28,513 nt of DNA from JBBQIY01 sp964553035 (GTDB taxonomy: Bacteria; Verrucomicrobiota; Kiritimatiellia; RFP12; UBA3636), in assembly GCA_964553035.1 (NCBI GenBank), contig CAZKJH010000038.1:1-28513 (forward strand), given 5' to 3'. Shown here piece by piece: positions 14,240 to 21,961 of the stretch. The stretch's first letter is position 1; every line of letters begins with the position of its first letter. The position numbers and the translations under genes are program-made. The notes beneath the pieces are model-generated. The model ran no database searches. It saw only the letters and a program-made list of their open reading frames with translations, and was not told the origin of the DNA.

Positions 14240-15445
14240 ATGAATTCTACCTTCACAGAGGAACCCAGCACCCTCGTTATTACCTGCTCCTCGGGGGTAT
14301 CCTCCTATCTGGCTCAAGAGGTCAAAGACCTCGGATTTCGCGTTGGCCGTACAACGGATTCCACCGTTGAAACGGACGGAACCCTAGCGGACTGCGTCAA
14401 GCTCAACATCAATCTGCGCACCGCCCACCGTGTGCTGTACACACTGGACCGCTTCCGTGCGCGAAATGCGAACAACCTCTACAACTCGCTCGTTGAGATT
14501 CCCTGGGAGAACTATATTGACCCTTCGGGATACTTCTCCGTCGATAAGGCCGTTGACAACCCGACCATCACCGATACGCGCTACGCTTCGCTCAAGACCA
14601 AAGATGCCGTCGTCGACCGCCTTCGGAATAAATTCGGTTGCCGTCCCGACTCGGGCAATGAACGTGATCGCACCTGCCTGTTCGTACACTGGGTTGGCGA
14701 TAATGCGTCGATCTATATCGATACCACAGGGGAATCCCTCAGCTTTCGCGGCTATCGCGGGGCGACATCCGAAGCGCCGATGCGCGAATCGCTTGCCGCC
14801 GCCGTCATCATGGCCTCGGGTTGGAACAAGCGTGGTAATTTCATCAACCCCATGTGCGGGTGCGGCACCATCGCGATTGAAGCGGCTTGGATCGCTCAAA
14901 ATCGTGCACCGGGCATGATGCGCGATAATTACGCCTTCATGCACTTGTGCTGCTACGAAGCCTCGGTTTGGACAAAAGTGGTCTCCGATGCGATCAAGGC
15001 GTACGAAGCCTCGAAGAACATTCCGTGCGCTATCATCTGCACCGATATCGAGTCCGACATGATCGATGCAACCTTCGAGAATGCAGAACTAGCGGAAATC
15101 GACAAGCTCATTACATGTGAGGTGTGCGATTTCATGGCCACTCCCGTACCGGAAACGGCTGAGCGCGGCACGATCATCATGAACCCACCCTACGGCGGTC
15201 GCATTGGAGATCCCATTCGCCTGCGCGACACCTACGCGGGCATGGGTGTTTTTCTGCAACAGAACAAGGCGACATACGATGGCTTTATCTTCACGGGCAA
15301 CCCAGAACTTGCAGAAAACTCGGGCCTCGTCTCAGGGCATTCAGAAACGTTTTACAGCGGCCGAATCGAATGTCATCTCCTCAAGAATCCCACCGTCCAG
15401 CCCGAAGCGGAGGGTCAGTTTCTGCGCCGTAACGCAAAACGCTAG
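14240..15445 (+). CDS. THUMP-domain class I rRNA methyltransferase (RlmL/YcbY N-terminal type)
   Basis: Probably methylates a guanine N2 in 23S rRNA using S-adenosylmethionine; exact target inferred from the family. Residues about 10-165 form the ferredoxin-like and THUMP RNA-binding part. Residues about 170-390 form the Rossmann methyltransferase with FINPMCGCGTIAIEAAW (201-217) as the SAM motif and IIMNPPYGGRI (312-322) as the catalytic NPPY motif. FRGYR near 169-173 is also typical. At 401 residues it matches single-function YpsC/RlmL-N proteins and lacks the RlmK half found in E. coli RlmL. It sits between aconitase and the cell-wall pair with small gaps, so co-transcription is likely without an obvious functional link. 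Confidence 0.87.
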   Translation: MNSTFTEEPSTLVITCSSGVSSYLAQEVKDLGFRVGRTTDSTVETDGTLADCVKLNINLRTAHRVLYTLDRFRARNANNLYNSLVEIPWENYIDPSGYFSVDKAVDNPTITDTRYASLKTKDAVVDRLRNKFGCRPDSGNERDRTCLFVHWVGDNASIYIDTTGESLSFRGYRGATSEAPMRESLAAAVIMASGWNKRGNFINPMCGCGTIAIEAAWIAQNRAPGMMRDNYAFMHLCCYEASVWTKVVSDAIKAYEASKNIPCAIICTDIESDMIDATFENAELAEIDKLITCEVCDFMATPVPETAERGTIIMNPPYGGRIGDPIRLRDTYAGMGVFLQQNKATYDGFIFTGNPELAENSGLVSGHSETFYSGRIECHLLKNPTVQPEAEGQFLRRNAKR

Positions 15446-15463
15446 GCAAAGGAGCACACGACC

Positions 15464-17047
15464 GTGCTTGAGTCCCTTACTACCTTTTTGACCCCTCCGA
15501 ATGCGCAGACGGTGCTCTCAGTTTTACGCATGGCGTTTTACATCGTAACCTTGATGTTCATCGCGTTTATCGCATTCCGTCACAATCAGGGACACAAAAC
15601 TCACTATCGAAAACTCAAACTCTTTCCCTTGTTGTTCATCGCTGGCATGGTAGCCATTGTTGCCTATCAAGCAACGTGGCAGCTCGCTGGCTTTACCCGA
15701 CTCGATTTCGTTCGCTTCATGGAGCGATACAATCCTCGTGCCGACAATGCCGCAGCACACATCGTCAGAGGCTCCATTACTGACCGGTTCGGCAGGATAC
15801 TAGCTGAGACCGATGCTTCAGTGAAATCGCTCAGGAGCTATCCCTACGCTGATGCAACCGCCCACATCGTTGGCTTCCGGCATCCGAGCGAGGGCCTAAC
15901 CGGCATGGAGAATGCCGCCGATGCCATCGTCAGCGGCTATTTGATCAACGAAAAGCTCGACATTCGCAAGGCAGGAAAAACAGCGATGCAGGGCACACGT
16001 CATGTCGGTACAAACGTCGTCCTCACCATTGATGCCAATCTTCAGTCGTATGCACATTCCTTGATGAAGGGAAGGAAAGGAGCTGTTGTAGGGATTGATC
16101 CGCGCAACGGCGCTATCCGGATTCTCCTCTCCTCTCCTTCGTTCGATCCCAACAACTATGATCGTAAACTCAACATCGATCCCGATTCTCCCCTTCTGAA
16201 CCGAGCACTCCATGGTCGCTACCCACCAGGCTCAACCTTCAAGCTCGCCGTGGCCGGACTGGCCGTTGAACGGGGCGTTCCACAGCAGATCTACTGCCCA
16301 GCAAATGGCTATTTCGCCCCAGGAGCTCGCCGCCCGATCCGCGATCATGAATATTATTCCTTTGAACGGCGGGGACTCGCATGGCCGGGCTTCGGATTCC
16401 TCGACCTCGATACGGCGCTTGCCAAATCGGCCAACAGCTATTTTGCTCATGCTGGCGTTCAATGCGGAACGACCGCCTTCAACGACCTCTCCGACCGACT
16501 TTGCTTCAATGCTAGAATTCCTCTTTTCTCATCGGCTGCCGGAGCGGTCACCTCCCAAAAGGGAAGCATCCCTCACTTAGGGACAGGCGAACGCCGCGAG
16601 CTCTCGCAGCTTTCTATCGGACAAGGGCGTATGACGACAACCCCGCTCCACATGGCGATGATGGTGGCGGCGATTGCCAACGACGGCCGCATGTTTCGTC
16701 CGCGCATCATCGAAACTGAAGCGCCGATCGAGCTTCCCCGCCTCTTCAGCATGAAATCAGCACGCCGCGTCACGCAGGCCATGCGTAACACCATCTTATC
16801 TGGCACCGGACGCAATGCTGACGTTCCAGGCCTCGATGTCTGTGGCAAGACGGGAACCGCCCAGAATCCGGGTGGCGAAGACCACGCGTGGTTTGTATGC
16901 TTTGCTCCAAGAGAAAATCCGACGCTCGTCCTCGCTGTCCTCGTCGAAAACGCCGGTTTCGGCTCAGCCTTCGCCTTGCCCGTTGCCGCGGAAATCCTAA
17001 AAGAAAATCGCGACAATGAACTGAAGCGAATGAAGGAGGCGAAGTAG
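15464..17047 (+). CDS. Class B penicillin-binding protein (transpeptidase, PbpA/FtsI-like)
   Basis: Cross-links peptidoglycan in the periplasm. Start is GTG at 15464 with AAAGGAG 9 nt upstream. Transpeptidase motifs are complete: S257-T-F-K260 (PPGSTFK), S322-A-N324 and K462-T-G464. A dimerisation-type segment HIVRGSITDRFGRILAET (99-116) precedes it, then YPYADATAHIVGF and GLTGME. At 527 residues it is compact, like the PbpA type. It has two N-terminal hydrophobic segments (about 20-38 and 52-72) where class B PBPs usually have one; this would place the catalytic domain on the wrong side unless the N-terminus is outside. The SEDS partner gene begins 3 nt after its stop, which supports joint work in elongation or division. 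Confidence 0.88.
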   Translation: MLESLTTFLTPPNAQTVLSVLRMAFYIVTLMFIAFIAFRHNQGHKTHYRKLKLFPLLFIAGMVAIVAYQATWQLAGFTRLDFVRFMERYNPRADNAAAHIVRGSITDRFGRILAETDASVKSLRSYPYADATAHIVGFRHPSEGLTGMENAADAIVSGYLINEKLDIRKAGKTAMQGTRHVGTNVVLTIDANLQSYAHSLMKGRKGAVVGIDPRNGAIRILLSSPSFDPNNYDRKLNIDPDSPLLNRALHGRYPPGSTFKLAVAGLAVERGVPQQIYCPANGYFAPGARRPIRDHEYYSFERRGLAWPGFGFLDLDTALAKSANSYFAHAGVQCGTTAFNDLSDRLCFNARIPLFSSAAGAVTSQKGSIPHLGTGERRELSQLSIGQGRMTTTPLHMAMMVAAIANDGRMFRPRIIETEAPIELPRLFSMKSARRVTQAMRNTILSGTGRNADVPGLDVCGKTGTAQNPGGEDHAWFVCFAPRENPTLVLAVLVENAGFGSAFALPVAAEILKENRDNELKRMKEAK

Positions 17048-17050
17048 ACC

Positions 17051-18388
17051 ATGTTCGGATATATCTTCGTGCTCCCCCTACTCGTTTTCCTGACACTTCA
17101 TTTGTCAGTGCTAACCGTTCATCTCGCCAATGCACCTGTTCTCGGCTGGCAGCAACTCTCCCCACTTCTCGCGTTTGTAATCGCTTTAATAGCAGTCTAC
17201 GGAACTCTCCGACTGGCAAAATACAAAGGCTCGCCTGCTGTTCCTGCAGCAATCATGACGCTTTGTGGAATCGGGCTTGTCCTCCAATTCCGAATCGGAA
17301 CGGTGCAAACTATCACCTTTGCATCACCCTCGCAGTTCGCGCTTCCGATCGGGATCGTCATCATGCTGATCGTCTTCCTCGGCGGTCGCCAAGGACGCAT
17401 CAGCCGACTCGAACCGCTTTGGCTAATCTTTCTTGGACTCTCGACCCTCGTCGTGCTGTTCGTCCTCATCGCTGGACGAAAATATCGTGGGGCTATGATC
17501 CTTCCCGGCAATATCAACCCCGTTGAAATCGTGAAGCCCATGCTTGTGATCTTCATTGCCTCGATGCTTTCCGGTCACCGAAAAATGCTAACCCGCGGCT
17601 TTCTCGGTATTCCGCTTCCTCCGCTGAACATTATCGTAACCTTGGCGATGTTGTGGGCTCCGCCGATGCTCATGCTCCTCATCCAAGGCGACATGGGCAT
17701 GTTCGCGCTCATGAACATGACCTTGCTTGTCATGCTCTATGCGGTCACCGGACGTTCCGCTTACCTGTTCGGGGGAATGACTGCAATCCTTTTTCTCGGG
17801 CGTGTCCTCATGCCACTTTCCACACGCGGTGCGGCTCGACTCGCGGCATGGCTTGATCCTTTCACCACAGCAACGGCGGCCGGGTGGCAACCCCTGCAGG
17901 CACTTGTGGCGCTCTATTCAGGTGGACTGTTCGGAACGGGACTTGGTGCTGGTTCCCCCAACGTGGTGCCGATCGTTGAATCCGACTTTGTTTACATCAT
18001 CATTGGCGAAGAACTGGGCATCGTCGGATGCGTGGCAGTCATCGCCATTTACGCCGTCCTCATTGTTGCCGGCATGAAGATCGCCGAACGTACTGTCGAT
18101 TCGTACCGGTCAGCAGTCGCCACCGGCATCACATCCTGCCTCGGCATCCAGATCATGCTGAATATCGGCGGCGTTGTGAAAGCCATTCCGCTTACGGGCA
18201 TTCCCCTCCCACTCATCTCACATGGCGGAAGCTCGCTCGTCACAACCCTGCTCATGGCGGGAATTCTTCTCGCTATTTCGGATGACAAGACTCCGCCCAA
18301 GCCGAAAAAAAATGCATCGGATAAACCGGCCAACCCGAAAATGAGCACCCCTCGAAAACCTAAGAAGTCGCTTGTCACGAGTGGCTAG
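17051..18388 (+). CDS. SEDS peptidoglycan glycosyltransferase (FtsW/RodA family)
   Basis: Polymerises lipid II into glycan strands at the inner membrane, paired with the upstream class B PBP. The 445-residue protein has about ten or more helices. SEDS signatures are the WLDPF loop carrying the conserved Asp, LYSGGLFGTGLGAGSPN, VPIVESDFVYIIIGEELGIVG, and the C-terminal GIPLPLISHGGSSL. A Lys/Pro-rich cytoplasmic tail of about 40 residues (KPKKNASDKPANPK and on) is unusual and could be a docking segment. AAGGAGG lies 11 nt before the ATG. FtsW and RodA cannot be told apart from sequence alone. The last codons merge into a heptamer repeat, and the stop TAG is part of it. Confidence 0.9.
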   Translation: MFGYIFVLPLLVFLTLHLSVLTVHLANAPVLGWQQLSPLLAFVIALIAVYGTLRLAKYKGSPAVPAAIMTLCGIGLVLQFRIGTVQTITFASPSQFALPIGIVIMLIVFLGGRQGRISRLEPLWLIFLGLSTLVVLFVLIAGRKYRGAMILPGNINPVEIVKPMLVIFIASMLSGHRKMLTRGFLGIPLPPLNIIVTLAMLWAPPMLMLLIQGDMGMFALMNMTLLVMLYAVTGRSAYLFGGMTAILFLGRVLMPLSTRGAARLAAWLDPFTTATAAGWQPLQALVALYSGGLFGTGLGAGSPNVVPIVESDFVYIIIGEELGIVGCVAVIAIYAVLIVAGMKIAERTVDSYRSAVATGITSCLGIQIMLNIGGVVKAIPLTGIPLPLISHGGSSLVTTLLMAGILLAISDDKTPPKPKKNASDKPANPKMSTPRKPKKSLVTSG

Positions 18389-18400
18389 TCGCTAGTTGCA
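18380..18400. repeat. Heptamer tandem repeat, three units, overlapping the SEDS gene stop
   Basis: AGTGGCT, AGTCGCT and AGTTGCA repeat with a 7-bp period, and the first two units contain the SEDS gene's last codons and its TAG stop. The pattern matches the clusters at 11743-11770 and 19524-19551. Confidence 0.6.
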
Positions 18401-18464
18401 ACAGCATCTCGTGTCTCCGTGGTAAAAGTGACCCAATTAAAAATCGCCTTTGTTTTTGTCAAGC

Positions 18465-18493
18465 TTGCAAAAACAGCCCATTTTTGATATTTT
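18465..18493 (+). promoter_or_regulatory. Promoter candidate for moxR
   Basis: TTGCAA (18465-18470) and TATTTT (18488-18493) are 17 bp apart in an AT-rich stretch. A strong Shine-Dalgarno sequence, AAGGAGAT (18513-18520), follows about 6 nt before the moxR ATG. This makes moxR independent of the cell-wall operon upstream. Confidence 0.5.
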
Positions 18494-18526
18494 TAGGAAG
18501 TTTTCAATTTTCAAGGAGATAGCATT

Positions 18527-19519
18527 ATGAGCACCGATACACTCGCCGGAACGGCAAAACTTATTGAACAACAGGCCCAGACCTTCGACCAACTTCGTCA
18601 GGAGGTCGGCAAGGTCATTGTCGGACAGGAAAAGATTCTCGACAGACTTCTGATGGCCCTGATGTGCGAAGGACACGTCCTCTTGGAAGGTGTTCCTGGA
18701 ATCGCTAAAACAACGCTGGTGCGCTCGCTTGCGCAAGCCATAGGAATTGCATTTCACCGCATTTCGTTTACCCCAGACCTTCTTCCTGCCGACGTTACCG
18801 GCACCATGATTTATAATCCCAAAGACGGTACGTTTACTCCTAAAAAAGGCCCCGTTTTTACCAACATTCTTCTCGCCGACGAAATTAATCGTGCCCCTGC
18901 GAAGGTGCAATCGGCACTACTTGAAGCCATGCAAGAACGTCAGGTCACCGTAGGCGACGCTACCTACAAACTCCCCTCGCCTTTCCTCGTGCTCGCCACG
19001 CAGAACCCGATCGAGCAAGAAGGAACGTATCCCTTGCCGGAGGCGCAGATCGACCGCTTCATGTTCAAGTGCATCGTCAACCTTCCCTCGCGTGACGAAG
19101 AGCGCCGCATCATGGCACGATTCACAAAACAGGCTAAACCCGAAACGCAACCCGTCATCGATGCCGCAGCAATCAGCAATTTCAGAGCTGTCCTTGATCA
19201 GGTGTATTGCGACGAAAAAGTCTGCGACTATATTCTCGACATCGTCTTCTGCACACGCGAACCAGAAAAATATAAGCTTACAGAAATGCGCCCCTACATC
19301 AGCTATGGCGCATCGCCACGTGCATCGCTCTATCTGAATCTCGCCGCACGTGCGAACGCGATGATGCATGGTCGCGCCTACGCAACGCCACAGGACGTTA
19401 AGGAAATCGCACACGATGTTCTGAGACATCGGCTCATCATTACGTATGAAGCAGAAGCTGAGGATATCACTTCCGACAAGCTCATCACGCGCATCCTCAA
19501 CGAAATTCCGGTACCCTAA
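18527..19519 (+). CDS. MoxR-family AAA+ ATPase
   Basis: Cytosolic chaperone-like ATPase of the MoxR group, which usually helps mature or insert cofactors into partner proteins. The 330-residue protein has Walker A GVPGIAKT (55-62), Walker B LLADEINR (115-122) followed by APAKVQSALLEAMQERQVTV, and sensor 1 LATQNPIEQEGTYPLPEAQI near 156-175 with DRFMFK. The C-terminal lid domain runs to the end. Most MoxR genes are followed by DUF58 and von Willebrand factor A-domain genes. Here the next 300 bp hold only repeats and the following gene is on the opposite strand, so the partner genes are missing or elsewhere. It has its own promoter candidate and a strong ribosome binding site. Confidence 0.93.
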   Translation: MSTDTLAGTAKLIEQQAQTFDQLRQEVGKVIVGQEKILDRLLMALMCEGHVLLEGVPGIAKTTLVRSLAQAIGIAFHRISFTPDLLPADVTGTMIYNPKDGTFTPKKGPVFTNILLADEINRAPAKVQSALLEAMQERQVTVGDATYKLPSPFLVLATQNPIEQEGTYPLPEAQIDRFMFKCIVNLPSRDEERRIMARFTKQAKPETQPVIDAAAISNFRAVLDQVYCDEKVCDYILDIVFCTREPEKYKLTEMRPYISYGASPRASLYLNLAARANAMMHGRAYATPQDVKEIAHDVLRHRLIITYEAEAEDITSDKLITRILNEIPVP

Positions 19520-19523
19520 GGGA

Positions 19524-19551
19524 AGTCGCTAGTTGCGAGTTGTGAGTTGAG
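19524..19551. repeat. Heptamer tandem repeat, four units
   Basis: AGTCGCT, AGTTGCG, AGTTGTG and AGTTGAG follow each other with a 7-bp period, starting 5 nt after the moxR stop. The first unit is identical to the second unit of the cluster at 18380-18400. Confidence 0.65.
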
Positions 19552-19559
19552 AGATTTTA

Positions 19560-19583
19560 AACTTTGTCACGAACGTTGTCGTT
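19560..19583. repeat. Dodecamer repeat, two units
   Basis: AACTTTGTCACG and AACGTTGTCGTT are two 12-bp units of the family also seen at 1-36 (opposite orientation) and 19689-19712. They lie on the moxR side of a predicted structured element. Confidence 0.65.
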
Positions 19584-19614
19584 AACTGTACCCAGTTGAG
19601 ATCGTGATCAAATG

Positions 19615-19670
19615 CTGTAGCTGGCTTCGGTGAAGCCGGAATCGTCCGCGATCATCGATCGCAGCCACAG
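19615..19670 (+). ncRNA. Predicted three-way-junction RNA fold (possible 3' UTR element or small RNA)
   Basis: CTGTAGCTG (19615-19623) can pair with CAGCCACAG (19662-19670), 8 of 9 positions, enclosing two hairpins. The first is GGCTTC-GGT-GAAGCC (19623-19637) and the second is GCGATC-ATC-GATCGC (19648-19662). The stems share a few edge bases, so not all pairs can form at once. No T-run follows, so it is not a standard terminator. No RNA family is recognised. The strand is given as that of moxR, but the fold is equally possible on the other strand. Confidence 0.3.
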
Positions 19671-19688
19671 ATGTGTCGTGCTCCCAAA

Positions 19689-19722
19689 AACGTTGTCGCG
19701 AACGTTGTCGCGAACTTCCTCG
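19689..19722. repeat. Dodecamer repeat, two perfect units plus a degenerate third
   Basis: AACGTTGTCGCG occurs twice in a row (19689-19700, 19701-19712), followed by the decayed AACTTCCTCG. Each unit carries the palindrome AACGTT, and TCGCGA is formed at the junction between units. Confidence 0.7.
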
Positions 19723-19785
19723 AAAAGAAAAGGGACGAACGCGTAAGCGGGTGAATTAACCGAAAATATCCGCACTACGTTGGAC

Positions 19786-19814
19786 AGGCAAGATGCCTAT
19801 TCTCCCAGTGGAGA
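19786..19814 (-). terminator. Two adjacent short hairpins after the glutathione peroxidase gene
   Basis: AGGCA-AGA-TGCCT (19786-19798) and TCTCC-CAGT-GGAGA (19801-19814) lie just beyond the stop of the minus-strand gene. Stems are only 5 bp and no U-tract follows, so a role in termination is weakly supported. Confidence 0.25.
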
Positions 19815-19816
19815 CC

Positions 19817-20392
19817 CTACTTCTCGAGAAGCGCTTCAATATCCTTCTCGAGATCTACTGGCTTATCACCTGATGCGAAACGTTTGATGGATGTACCGTC
19901 GCGTGAGATAAGGAACTTGGTGAAATTCCATTTGATAGCATTGGTTACGCTTCCCGGAGCTTGCTCCTTGAGATAAACATAGAGTGGATCGGCATCCTTG
20001 CCATTGACCTTGATTTTTGCCATCAACGGGAAGGTTACGCCATAGTTAAGCTCGCAGAATGAGGCGATTTCTTCAGCCGTTCCGGGCTCTTGTCCACCAA
20101 ACTGATTGCACGGAAATCCGATGACAACGAGTCCGCGTTCTTTGTACTTCAGGTAGAGTGCTTCCAGTCCCTTGTATTGCGGTGTGAAACCACATTTGCT
20201 TGCAGTGTTCACCAAGAGCAACACGTTGTCTTTGTAAACCGACATCGACACCGCTTCGTCTTGATTATTGGTGACAGTGAAATCGTAAAGCGTCTTATTC
20301 ATTTTCACCTCTTCGGTTTTGATTTGCTCAGCCAGCACAGCAGCAGAAGCTGCAAGCATAAGCGCATAGATAGCGATGAATTGGTTTTTCAT
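19817..20392 (-). CDS. Glutathione peroxidase family thiol peroxidase
   Basis: Reduces hydrogen or lipid peroxides; bacterial members with Cys in place of selenocysteine usually use thioredoxin. In the 191-residue reading, catalytic residues are Cys67 (NTASKCGFTPQY), Gln101 (FGGQEPG) and Trp155-Asn156 (KWNFTKF). Cys95 (FPCNQF) and Cys113 are candidate resolving cysteines. The first 22 residues form a plausible signal peptide ending AAVLA, which would send it to the periplasm. A second ATG (Met31, position 20302) is preceded by the better ribosome site GAGGTGAAA and would give a 161-residue cytosolic enzyme of standard length. Which start is used, or whether both are, is open. It is divergent from the hexokinase gene across a 252-bp gap with a tandem repeat. 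Confidence 0.9.
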   Translation of the reverse strand: MKNQFIAIYALMLAASAAVLAEQIKTEEVKMNKTLYDFTVTNNQDEAVSMSVYKDNVLLLVNTASKCGFTPQYKGLEALYLKYKERGLVVIGFPCNQFGGQEPGTAEEIASFCELNYGVTFPLMAKIKVNGKDADPLYVYLKEQAPGSVTNAIKWNFTKFLISRDGTSIKRFASGDKPVDLEKDIEALLEK

Positions 20393-20430
20393 GTTTTTAG
20401 TTCTCTTTTCTGCTAATGAATCCGATCAAC

Positions 20431-20474
20431 ATGAGCACCATGTGCGTTTTAAATGACCACCATGTGCGTTTTAT
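20431..20474. repeat. 22-bp tandem duplication in the gpx-hexokinase divergent gap
   Basis: Two abutting 22-bp units (20431-20452 and 20453-20474) differ at only two positions and share the core CACCATGTGCGTTTTA. The 22-bp period is about two DNA turns, so it would place two protein-binding sites on the same face. It lies 39 bp upstream of the peroxidase start and could be a regulatory site for it. Confidence 0.6.
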
Positions 20475-20591
20475 TCGACCCCTTGAAATCATAGAATCCA
20501 TTTAGTTTACACTGATTCTGAATAAATAACACGAAAAAATTATTCCTTGTAATGTAGCGCTGAAACTGCATCGAGTATTTGTTTGTCTTTT

Positions 20592-20605
20592 CTTGCATTT
20601 GCAAG
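20592..20605. promoter_or_regulatory. 14-bp palindrome upstream of hexokinase
   Basis: CTTGCA-TT-TGCAAG is a perfect palindrome 40 bp before the hexokinase start. It lies between TTGTCT (20583-20588) and TAAACT (20606-20611), a weak -35/-10 pair with 17-bp spacing, the position expected of a repressor operator. Confidence 0.35.
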
Positions 20606-20644
20606 TAAACTGTACGCCATCGTTTAATTTCAACAGGAGTTTCT

Positions 20645-21943
20645 GTGTTCATGAAGGTAGCCGAATTTTTCGCGAAATATCGCTTCTCAGCAAACGTTGA
20701 CATGAACGCTTTGCTTGCCGAATTTGATCGACAAATGACGGCTGGTCTCGAAGGTAAAGTACAGTCCCTCGCGATGATCCCAGCCTACGTCGATGTTAAT
20801 CGAACGGTTCCTACCAACACGCCCATCATCGTCTTGGACGCTGGTGGCACCAATCTGCGGGTGGCGGTTGTCCAATTCGAACCGTCTGGTAAGGCCAACA
20901 TCTCGAATTTCAAGAAATACGCCATGCCTGGCACTACGGGTGAAACGCTGGGAGTTGACGAATTCTTCAGCAAGTTCGCTGATTTTCTAGAACCTGTCTC
21001 TCAAAATGCTGATCATGTCGGTTTCTGCTTTTCCTACGCCACCGAAATCACACCAACTCTCGATGGCAAACTGATACGTTGGACGAAGCAGATTGCAGCA
21101 CCGGGCGTCGTGGGTCAGATGGTGGGAACCGGTATAGCCAAGGCCGTGGAGAAAAAGACTGGACGTAAACTTGGAATCCGCGTCCTTAACGACACCGTGG
21201 CAACCCTGCTCGCAGGCAAGAGCGCAGGCATCTCGCGTCGCTACTCCTCCTACGTTGGTTTTATCCTCGGCACGGGCACCAATATTGCCTACATTGAGTC
21301 CAACAAAAACATTAGCAAAGTCAAGGGGCTCGACCCAGCTCATGCCATGGTGATCAATATCGAGTCCGGAAATTTTAATGGTGCTGTAGCATCGGAATTT
21401 GATGATCGTTTTGATGCCACCACCTTAGACCCAGGTATCGGACGTTTCGAAAAAATGATCTCCGGGGCTTACCTTGGCGGTTTAGGCCTCACCCTGCTTA
21501 AATGCGCGGCAACCGACGGCCTATTCTCTAAACCAGCCACTGAGGCCCTCCTCAATTTGACGAGTCTCTCCACAAAGGATTTTGACGATTTTGTAGCCAA
21601 TCCGTTTATCACGGGCGGCACTCTCGATGGCATTCCGTTCACCGATGAGGATCGTCGGATTTTCATCGAGATCGGTGAACTCCTATTCATCCGCGCAGCG
21701 AATCTGACGGCTGCCAACATGGCCGCCGCTGTTCTGCAATCTGGCGCAGGCCACGACAAGCTTCACCCCGTATGCATAACCGTCGATGGCTCCACATACT
21801 ATAAAACTCGTGCGGCCTTCTTCAAGTCTCGCGTCGAAGAAGCCCTCCGTGTCACGCTCAGTGCTAAGGGTGTGAGCTTCGAAATCATCAGCGTCGAAGA
21901 TGCTCCGATGATCGGCTCTGCGGTCGCGGGCCTGATCACTTAA
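20645..21943 (+). CDS. Eukaryote-type hexokinase
   Basis: Phosphorylates glucose and related hexoses with ATP to the 6-phosphate; cytosolic. The 432-residue protein follows the hexokinase_1/hexokinase_2 layout and not the small bacterial ROK or Glk layout. Motifs are VLDAGGTNLRVAVV (phosphate 1, 63-76), GFCFSYA then GKLIRWTKQI (sugar site), LNDTVATLLAG with catalytic Asp183, GFILGTGTNIAYIE (phosphate 2), INIESGNFNG, and FEKMISGAYLGGL, a hallmark of this family. Two starts are possible: GTG at 20645, 5 nt after AGGAG, or ATG at 20651. It heads a cluster with a GHMP kinase, thioredoxin and glucose-6-phosphate isomerase, which fits entry of free hexose into glycolysis. Confidence 0.92.
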   Translation: MFMKVAEFFAKYRFSANVDMNALLAEFDRQMTAGLEGKVQSLAMIPAYVDVNRTVPTNTPIIVLDAGGTNLRVAVVQFEPSGKANISNFKKYAMPGTTGETLGVDEFFSKFADFLEPVSQNADHVGFCFSYATEITPTLDGKLIRWTKQIAAPGVVGQMVGTGIAKAVEKKTGRKLGIRVLNDTVATLLAGKSAGISRRYSSYVGFILGTGTNIAYIESNKNISKVKGLDPAHAMVINIESGNFNGAVASEFDDRFDATTLDPGIGRFEKMISGAYLGGLGLTLLKCAATDGLFSKPATEALLNLTSLSTKDFDDFVANPFITGGTLDGIPFTDEDRRIFIEIGELLFIRAANLTAANMAAAVLQSGAGHDKLHPVCITVDGSTYYKTRAAFFKSRVEEALRVTLSAKGVSFEIISVEDAPMIGSAVAGLIT

Positions 21944-21961
21944 CTAACTACTGAAACATCC

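Noticed and set aside
14384..14944. Minus-strand open frame (186 codons) inside the rRNA methyltransferase gene
   Set aside because: It is antisense to a gene with clear motifs and has no recognisable features of its own.
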